Shown here in pieces: positions 57,801 through 64,000 of a stretch of DNA of 64,000 nt; position 1 is the first letter of the stretch, and the number at the start of each line of letters is the position of its first letter. Below the pieces are notes generated by a model. The model saw nothing but the letters and a program-made list of their open reading frames with translations. It searched no databases and had not been told where the DNA came from. The translations under genes were made by a program, and so were the position numbers. The stretch spans positions 2,308,092-2,372,091 of the forward strand of contig NC_034424.1 of assembly GCF_002078875.1 (NCBI RefSeq), in the 5' to 3' direction. Origin of the DNA: Numida meleagris (taxonomy: Eukaryota > Chordata > Aves > Galliformes > Numididae).

Positions 57801-60384
57801 GATAATGTGACACCACGTGCACCCACACAGGAGCTGAGATGAACAACTGTCTCACCCCGCAGCCAAGGAGGCACACCCCGCTTGCACAACCCTTCCCCTC
57901 CTCCTTGCTCCAGGAAGGACGGGTTTACAGGGATTTACATCTGCTTCTCACCTGCTCGGCTGCACCAGTCCCTCCCAATTGGTGCTGGAGCTGTGGCCCA
58001 GGACTGGTCCGAGCGCAGCGGAAAATGATAATCCTGTGTGGGCTGAGCTCTGGTCCTGCGGCACCAGGAGGGCTCCTCCCATGAGCTCACTGCTGCAAGG
58101 CTCAGTGAATGAACTCACATCTGCTGCAAAGCGGGGCCAGCCCACCTGCTTCCAGGGTGCCCAGAGCCCAAAAGCGTTGCTGCAAGGGCTCCAGCACACA
58201 TGCTTGCTCCCAGCTAAGTCCTCTATTAATGGGACATGTGAAAAAGGCATCCTCCAGCAACGTGGTTCTAATTCCACAAATGCAGCTGGAAACACAAAAA
58301 CACCCGGTCCTGACAGCCCGTATGCCCAGAAATGCTCCTCTGGGTCCAGCTGGGCTGCAGACCTGCTGAGCTCGGAGGGGTTAACAGCAAGCAGACAAAC
58401 CCACCCCGAGGCACTCTGCAGCTGGATAAAGCTGGTGACATACTCAGAGTTCGGTGGAATGAATGAAAAGCTCAGCAAATGCAGCACCTCGCACAGAGCC
58501 GCCAGGCACACCCCCACCCGGCTTGGCGCTGGTGCCGCGGGCACACAGCCAGCCCCGATGCTTTCCCTGCCTCCACGGGACGCGCAGAGGTTGCAAAGCA
58601 ACTGATCACCTCATTGCATCATTGTGGGATTATTACATGCTAATTCAGTGCATGTGCATAGAAGTACATGCTCGTGGAGGGCATGTACGGGCTAGAGCAA
58701 ATCTAATGGCTTACGCTGAGCTTTTCCTCTTAAAAAAACCAAACCCTGTCACAAACACTTTTCTCCACTAACTCTGCCAGCAGAATGGGAGCCAGGAACA
58801 CGCTAGTTCTACCTAACAGCTTGCATTCTATTATTAATTCATTCTATTATTAATTCTCTTTAAGGCCATCTCAAGAATTGAACTGTTCCGCTTGGAGCCT
58901 CAGAGGATGGGAACAGAAAGAGCAACGAGACAGCCCCAAATGGCTTTCCACTGCATGCACCCGCTCTGTAAATAGCAGCAGGAGGGTCAGCACAGCAGTG
59001 AGCACTTCCACATGTGCAAGAAACCAGCACATTTAGCAGTCTGAGGCACTGTGCCAGGGCGCTGCACCTCCTGCCAGCTGGGTGCAAACTGAACATGGAA
59101 GATGCTGCACCAGGGGCTGTCTCTGCTTGGGCGTAAACTCAGGTTCAAAGCAGGGCCAGAGCTTTTCCATGCAGCCAAACATGCACAGGCACAGAGCCAC
59201 AGGCACAGCTGTCAGACTGTCTAAACATATGCAAGAAAAATCCGCATCCAAAATTTACCCTTGAGGCCGCTTATTAACACAGCTTTCTTCTGCTGTTCCT
59301 AAGGGAGCACATGACAAGCAGGCTAATTGGGTGTGGAACTTCAGACCTGTGGCTAACATTCCTTCCAACCTTAATTCTTCACAGCTATATGCGTGTTTTC
59401 TCCTTCTACCAAAGGGCAGTCCTGATAGATTTGTAGGATAGAATGGAAAGAAGCACTTGCAGGCTGTCACAAGCAGGAGTGGGACAGCACAGAAAAGCAT
59501 TAGTGGTGACCACCTTTGCCAGCCCAGGAGCAAAGAGAGCTCAGCTGTCTGTCAAAGAGACGAGAAGTTCCCCAGATGTAGAGAAAGTTTTGATGGGGAG
59601 TAAATCACACAATGGGAAATTTAGGGTCGAACTCCATAGTTGTCTCAAAAAGAATCTGTGCAGGACTATATGTTAATGATGCATGAGAGCTGTAGCTGTC
59701 TGCCTGGTGATGTGCGATGGGCACTGACCCACTGTCATCAGCATTTGGTCAGCAGATGTTTGCTGAAATAGGACATGGGGTGGGAAGTCTCAGAGCTAAT
59801 CTGAAAGAAGGGAGAAAAATGAGCCGTGGTATCAAAATCTGGCTGAAATCAGTGGAGAGACACAGATTTGAGTCAAACAGAACTTTCTCTTAAGCATGCC
59901 AACGAAAGTTTTAAGGGCATACCTTGCGCTGTGACCAGAGTGAAATAAAGACAAGCTAAAATGACTGAGCAAACAGAAGATATATCCTGGCAGATTGACT
60001 CTGCATGAAGATGACGGCATGTAACAGCACACTTCTCTCCTTCCCTTAAACGCAATAAACTCAAAGAGAGAACAAGCCCCAGAAAACTAAAAAAAAAAAA
60101 AAAAAAAAAAGCAACAAAAACCAACACGACTACAAGTGGAGAGGTGGGACCCCACGCTGCAGCAGGTTGGATAAGGCATGGCAGTGCCTTACCTGGGAGC
60201 AGGAGGTGGGTGCTCGCAGGTTCCCGGCCAGCAGGTACGCGATGGGCAGCGCCAGCAGCAGCACGGCCAGCAGGCAGAGCAGCACGGCGCAGCGCATCCT
60301 CCTCAGGTCCTCCTTGATGTGCATCCTGGAGGCTTGGCGGGTCGCCGAAGCCTCCTCCAGGGTTATCTCAGCCCTGTGATCCAT
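48453..60384 (-). CDS. TNFSF15: TNFSF15 (TL1A), TNF superfamily cytokine, four coding exons
   Basis: Coding exons on the minus strand, in order, are 60384-60193, 54390-54339, 53982-53935 and 48880-48453: 720 bases, 239 residues plus TAG. Residues 1-30 are cytosolic, about 31-53 form a leucine/alanine-rich signal anchor, 54-97 are the stalk, and about 98-239 are the TNF homology domain. Family marks are [20 protein letters not shown], a near-invariant [15 protein letters not shown] block, [20 protein letters not shown], and the C-terminus TFFGAFLL. Possible N-glycosylation sites are N128 and N217. The human protein is 251 residues. In mammals TL1A is a trimeric ligand for DR3 (TNFRSF25) and the decoy DcR3, made by endothelial and myeloid cells, and it costimulates T cells. 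Oddity: the TNF domain has no cysteine, so the mammalian CD-EF loop disulfide is absent. The gene is convergent with TMEM268. Confidence 0.96.
52520..52530. promoter_or_regulatory. Palindromic kappaB-like site in TNFSF15 intron 3
   Basis: GGGAAGTTCCC fits GGGRNNYYCC on both strands. It lies 1.4 kb past exon 3 in the direction of TNFSF15 transcription. It could be an intronic enhancer site or chance. Confidence 0.3.
52727..52955 (+). repeat. CR1 3' fragment, GC-rich subfamily
   Basis: Same arrangement as the copy at 6083-6259, with a better preserved tail: GGGTCCCTTCCAGCTCAGGA, TATTCTATGG and TTTTGTGATTCTATG. It is antisense to TNFSF15. Confidence 0.8.
53935..53982 (-). CDS. TNFSF15: TNFSF15 coding exon 3
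   Basis: This short exon encodes residues 82-97 plus one base, ending EKPRAHLT, which is the conserved start of the TL1A ectodomain. The minus-strand acceptor region reads CCCTCAG TTACAG: using the first AG gives a 48-base exon, the second a 42-base exon two residues shorter. Both keep frame. The donor is ACAG|GTAATG. Confidence 0.88.
53983..54338 (-). other. TNFSF15 intron 2
   Basis: A short 356-base intron, GC-rich, with a GGGGGGG run at 54020. No other element was seen. Confidence 0.8.
54339..54390 (-). CDS. TNFSF15: TNFSF15 coding exon 2 (stalk)
   Basis: This 52-base exon encodes residues 65-81 ([17 protein letters not shown]) plus one base. The acceptor is CTGTCTTGCAG and the donor is GCTG|GTAAGT on the minus strand. 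The stalk sequence is poorly conserved, so the call rests on splice sites, on phase agreement with exons 1 and 3, and on the short-exon structure known in TNFSF15. Confidence 0.85.
56909..57061 (-). repeat. CR1 3' fragment
   Basis: GAATCACGGAGTCATTAAGGC, TGGAAAAGACCACTAATATC, CATCAACCCATGCCC and CCTCCAGGGGCAGTGACTCC in reverse orientation. Confidence 0.88.
58826..58857 (+). repeat. Tandem duplication of a 16-base unit
   Basis: Two copies of ATTCTATTATTAATTC in direct tandem. Confidence 0.85.
60089..60110 (+). repeat. (A)22 run
   Basis: Twenty-two uninterrupted adenines in intron 1 of TNFSF15, a T run in the transcript. Confidence 0.9.
60193..60384 (-). CDS. TNFSF15: TNFSF15 coding exon 1 (cytosolic tail and signal anchor)
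   Basis: This exon encodes residues 1-64. The start MDHRAEI has G at -3 and G at +4 and is the first in-frame ATG; the frame stays open upstream without another ATG. A basic stretch (KEDLRRMR) just before the hydrophobic segment gives type II topology. The donor on the minus strand is CCCAG|GTAAGG, phase 0. ATGs at codons 21 and 30 are possible but less likely starts. Confidence 0.93.
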
Positions 60385-60649
60385 GCCGGCAACTGGCGCG
60401 CGAGCTGCCGCTGAGCCTGGCAACAGCCAAACCTCCTCTGCCTTCTGCCCTGCATGGAGACCCCCATTAAATAAGAGCTGCCCGGAGTGTGGGAAGGCAC
60501 CGACACACACACACCCTCCCTCCCGAGGAATGCACCGCCTACAATAGAAACCTAGCTCAGGGAAGGGAGCACCGCGGCTCCCCGAGCTCCCCGGGATGCC
60601 TGCCGCCTGCCTCTGCCTTTTTTTCCCCTCGCCTTGCAGGAGGAAGCTA

Positions 60650-60659
60650 GGAAAGTCCC
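60650..60659 (-). promoter_or_regulatory. Canonical NF-kappaB site GGGACTTTCC
   Basis: The plus strand GGAAAGTCCC is the reverse complement of GGGACTTTCC, the classic kappaB decamer, in the direction of TNFSF15 transcription. It lies 266-275 bases upstream of the start codon. Mammalian TL1A is induced through NF-kappaB by TNF, IL-1 and microbial ligands, which fits. Binding is not shown by sequence alone. Confidence 0.6.
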
Positions 60660-61300
60660 AGTGGGTGGAACCAGGATAAACTCCACTGCCGGGCTGGATG
60701 AGCTTGAAAGCTTTTCCGCGTGGCAAAGGGAACGTGAAACCAATGGGAGGGAAAGTGAGAAGCGAAGGGGGAGCGTGAGGGTGAGCGGCCGCGGCACCGT
60801 TTCAGCGCAGCCTCGGAGGAAAGGGAAATGTTGCAGGGAAGGCGAGGGGCTGCGAGGAGCAGCGAGGAGGGGTCCTGGTCCCTGATGTGGGGGTTAGTTC
60901 TCAAGTGTTAGCAGGATGCTCCGGGTCGGTTCCATGCACCTTTTGCAGCACTCAGCCCGGGGTCAGGCCCAGAGCGTGGTGAGCTCGTCTTCTCTCCTTG
61001 CCACCATGCTCCTGCAGGAGCCTGCTACCACTGCTTGGAAAGGGAAAAGCTGTGACTGCACTGCACCCGGGGAAATGCAGTGGGCATGGTATGTCATCCT
61101 GCTCCGCTGACAGCTGCTACCTCAGAGAACAGGGCGCTGCACAGCGCGGTTCAGACAGGGATGCTCCGGCAGCAGTGCCTCCCTGTGCCACTCTGACCCA
61201 TCCGCACGCTGCCCTTGGCAGAGGTGATGGAGATGGGCCTCTCTGGACTGAGCCAAAGTTTTGAAATGGGGAGGTTTTCCTACAGAAGCGTTGTCTCCTC

Positions 61301-61311
61301 AAAACTGAAAC
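61301..61311 (+). promoter_or_regulatory. ISRE-like element upstream of TNFSF15
   Basis: AAAACTGAAAC differs by one base from the GAAANNGAAAC interferon-response core. It lies about 0.9 kb upstream of the TNFSF15 start codon. A short motif with one mismatch is weak evidence. Confidence 0.2.
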
Positions 61312-61362
61312 GTTCCACACATGCTGATGTGTAGAAACTTCTTCTTTTTCCCTCCGTGTGGA

Positions 61363-61380
61363 TTTTTTTTTTTTTTTTTT
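61363..61380 (+). repeat. (T)18 run
   Basis: Eighteen uninterrupted thymines. Confidence 0.9.
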
Positions 61381-62180
61381 CAGTGAGAGAGCAACGAGTT
61401 TTGGTTCCCACCGTCTCCCACATCAAAAATGCTTCGGAGTTTTGTTACTAGAGAATGACGCCTGAGCCATGAAAATATTTGCTCATACCCCTGGTCCGCC
61501 TGCTGCCCCTCAGTCACCTGCAGAGGAATAGGCCATACAAATCCAACCCGCTCTTATCACTTCCATTTTGATAACGCTGTTAGAAGTCTTCTTATCAGAG
61601 TTTACATTCATAATACCTTCTGGTGCAGTCCTGTGTGTGTCACAAAGTCTGCAGGCAGGAGCAGGAAATGCTGAAGCCCGAGTGGGTTTAGGGAGAGGGG
61701 ACAGAGAGCTGCTGAAGACTGAAGGATGTGTGCTGCAACGCACCCCAAGCCATGTGAGTCCTTTGTGACCTCAGACAAGTCACTGACTTTGTTTCCTTCT
61801 CTAATTCGATGTTTGTCTTCATTCAGGCTTTAAAACCATGAGAAGTGCTATCATTTCTTTTTATAGCATCCAGAGCTGATTTCAGTGGGACTCCATTAGT
61901 CACATATTGTTTTTTTTATCAAAGGGCAAGAATGTGCTCCTGCAAGCAGTACCACGAGAACTTGTAGTTCTGTGGAAGTGCCATGTAGAGATGTGATGTT
62001 CTGTTTGCTAGATCCCCAGATGCTTATTCTAGTGTTACAAAATTAGCACTAACATTTTGAAGTTAATATTCCTTTCATTGCAAGTGGCCACAAATACTGA
62101 ATGTACATCTGAAGCGTGCATCTCATGGAGGTCCCACTGCTCTGCCCCGTGTTTGTGCAGGAAGGGGCAGCCCTGCTTGG

Positions 62181-62204
62181 CTGTCTGTCTGTCTGTCTGT
62201 CTGT
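62181..62204 (+). repeat. (CTGT)6 microsatellite
   Basis: Six perfect CTGT units followed by a degraded CTGTCCGTCC. Confidence 0.92.
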
Positions 62205-62809
62205 CCGTCCTGGTGCTCTCCAAACACCTCGTGCTGCTCCCCTCTGTTCCCAGCTCTGAGCTGGGAGTTGGGTGATGTCCCCAGCTCACGTCAGGTGTGC
62301 TCCTACCTGAGACCACAGACAAGTTGGTGTCCATGACAGAAAGCCTGCAGGGATCACCAGCCAGCTCCTTTCCAGAGTTTAACGACCTCTAAAGGGGGGA
62401 AATATTTTACTGTAGAGTTAAAAACATGGGACTTAGAGATATTTTAAGAGAAGAAAAAGCACAAGCGGAGCTAGAGATCCCTGAGAGGAGGAAGGAACAT
62501 CCCATCATCAGGGCAGGCCACCTGCATGCTGCTGCCTTGTCTTTTCTTCCCGGAGTACATTTTGTTCTCTCTGCAAGCTTGTGCAAGATACACATGAGGA
62601 TAAATAAGCTGAATCATATATATTGGAAGGTTGAAGCAGTATGTAAAGGGATGGTACTACAGGTACATTTTGTTCGTCTTGGAAGCTACTTTGCATGTGG
62701 TGACTTTATTCATTCCTTACCTACATCGAGCAGTGGCTGTGGTTTCAGTTTTTAAACTTGCAGCGAGTTTGGAGGAAAAGAACTTGAGCATTCAAAGACC
62801 ATTTCACGC

Positions 62810-62873
62810 TTTTTGGTGGACTAGATGACCTTTAAGGGTCTGTTCCAACTCAAACGATACCATAATTCCACAA
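62810..62873 (+). repeat. CR1 3' fragment, diverged
   Basis: TTTGGTGGACTAGATGACC, TTTAAGGGTCTGTTCCAACTC and a decayed tail ACCATAATTCC in plus orientation. Confidence 0.75.
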
Positions 62874-64000
62874 TTTTCTGAGTTTGCGAAGTGCTCTTGG
62901 TTCAGCATGGTTAAATATTTTGTCTGCAAGATTTAATCCTGCGAGATTCCCTTTAGAAAGGCAAAACACAGAGCATCCTTCAGTTGGGAGGAGAATGGGA
63001 ACCAGCATGTTTTTTTTTGCTCCTCTCCACCTTGCCGTCTCCTTCCTGCTCAGTGTTTTACTCACTCATCTGGGGTCTTCCATGTACACAGCATGGACAG
63101 GCTGCAGCTGTTAACCAAGCACTTGTGATCTTGGTCATGGCATCCCTGGTTGGCATTTTGTTCTTCCTTTGTGTTGCTGATGCCTCAGTGCCATGGCTGT
63201 TGGGTGTTGGCCCCTTCTTGGTACTGGTTTCCCCGTTGTCCCTGCTGCGGCCATCCTGTCCGCTCCAGCACTTGGGGCTGTGTGAGAAGAACACTCCACG
63301 TGTGCTTTTGGCAACCTATGGCCTGAGGTGGGCAGGGGGAGAGGTGAGAGCAGGACATGTTGCTGGTGTAGGGAATTCTGCACCACCAAGCTGAACCCAC
63401 AGACTGATAAACTCAAGTGCTGCTGGTTACAATTGCAGTCTTTGAAAACAGCAGGGCTGGAGGGAAGGCAGAAGGCTGCGGCTCGGCTCAGTGAGCCCAG
63501 CACCACTGCCTTGGAATGGGATGTGTGTCCTCTCTCATGCACCAGAGCTGTGCGAGGGCTTTGCCATGGGCATGGTCAGGTATGGATGTGTGTCAGGAGG
63601 GGCTTTTCACACCAGTCCTCACTGTTACACAACACTGTTCCCAGCAGGACGCAGCCGATCAGTGGAAGTATCACCCAATTAGACTGGGTTTGTCTCCAGA
63701 GAAGAGACACAGACCTGCTCCTCGAGCTGCCCCTTGCCAGGGGATGACGTGAGACGGGAAGGAGTGGGAGGATGCGAGACAGTTTCCTACCTGCAATGCC
63801 ATGTCCCTGCCATGACCTCCCATCTCCCTGCTGCCGAAAGCCTCCTGCTGCCATCCCGTGCATGTCGTGTAAGCACATTTCCCTCCCACGCACCTTAAAA
63901 AGGAGATCAGCGGGGAAACAATCAGCCAGGCAGTTCTCCCAGTGTGGGGAACTGCACCAAGAATGCCATGGCCCCGGGGAATGCCACTCCCACGTCCCTG
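62874..64000. other. Right edge of window, no gene recognised
   Basis: Mixed unique DNA. Open frames of up to 139 codons near 63.3-63.7 kb show no family resemblance and overlap on both strands. Confidence 0.5.

Larger units (their letters stand above)
54391..60192 (-). other. TNFSF15 intron 1
   Basis: A 5.8-kb GT-AG intron. It contains one CR1 (56909-57061, same strand as the gene), a duplicated ATTCTATTATTA unit (58826-58857) and an A22 run 80 bases past the donor (60089-60110). Long open frames on both strands near 58.0-58.6 kb show no family resemblance. Confidence 0.8.
60190..60860 (-). promoter_or_regulatory. TNFSF15: TNFSF15 CpG-rich first exon and core promoter region
   Basis: CpG density is far above the neighbouring DNA, especially at 60215-60420 and 60780-60870. 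Upstream of the ATG on the minus strand, a TATA-like TTATTTAA lies at 60467-60474, which would place a start site near 60440 and leave a leader of about 55 bases. An inverted CCAAT box (CCAAT on plus) lies near 60740. The transcription start is inferred only. Confidence 0.55.
60900..62809. other. TNFSF15 upstream flank
   Basis: No gene was recognised. It contains a T18 run (61363-61380), an ISRE-like motif (61301) and a CTGT repeat (62181-62204). If order follows mammals, TNFSF8 would lie further right, outside the window. Confidence 0.5.

Noticed and set aside
57948..58605. Long open frames on both strands (217 and 208 codons) in TNFSF15 intron 1
   Set aside because: They mirror each other on opposite strands in GC-rich DNA, have no recognisable domain, and lie within an intron.
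61363..61400. T18 followed by CAG, resembling a splice acceptor
   Set aside because: No coding or transcript context lies downstream on the plus strand; a simple T run is sufficient explanation.
1..64000. tRNA, rRNA, CRISPR, prokaryotic operon, or intact retrovirus/DNA transposon
   Set aside because: No tRNA B-box, no repeat-spacer array, no LTR pair and no gag/pol or transposase motifs were seen; gene structure is eukaryotic.

Overview
The window is vertebrate genomic DNA and almost certainly avian. It has two multi-exon genes with GT-AG introns, and about twenty dispersed fragments of one family ending in a conserved tail (AAGGTCCCTTCCAACC followed by repeated ATTCTATGAT-like units). That tail is the 3' end of CR1, the dominant bird LINE. 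The gene order TMEM268 - TNFSF15 matches the mammalian TMEM268(C9orf91)-TNFSF15-TNFSF8 block. From this I infer a galliform bird, most likely chicken (chromosome 17); the species is inference.

Layout. Positions 1-2.8 kb: no gene recognised; possible tail of an upstream gene. 2.84-2.94 kb: CpG-rich segment ending in a good splice donor, candidate non-coding first exon of TMEM268. 4.38-10.75 kb: TMEM268 on the + strand, eight coding exons giving a 354-residue two-pass membrane protein, with an AATAAA only 71 bases after the stop. All six CR1 fragments in and just before this gene lie in the sense orientation. 10.8-42.5 kb: about 32 kb without a recognisable gene, carrying CR1 fragments in both orientations, simple repeats, and several AT-rich stretches that look like candidate conserved non-coding elements. 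42.57-48.45 kb: CR1-free, AT-rich DNA, the likely long 3' UTR of TNFSF15. 48.45-60.38 kb: TNFSF15 (TL1A) on the - strand, four coding exons giving a 239-residue type II membrane cytokine of the TNF family. 60.2-60.9 kb: CpG-rich first exon and promoter with a canonical NF-kappaB decamer. 60.9-64 kb: upstream flank, no gene seen.

The two genes are convergent (tail to tail) and separated by a gene desert. There is no sign that they share a pathway: TMEM268 is a poorly characterised membrane protein, TNFSF15 an inflammatory cytokine. No mobile element other than CR1, no tRNA or rRNA gene, and no new multigene system could be supported. The most notable observation is that this TNFSF15 lacks both cysteines that form the receptor-domain disulfide known in mammalian TL1A and has a shortened CD loop.
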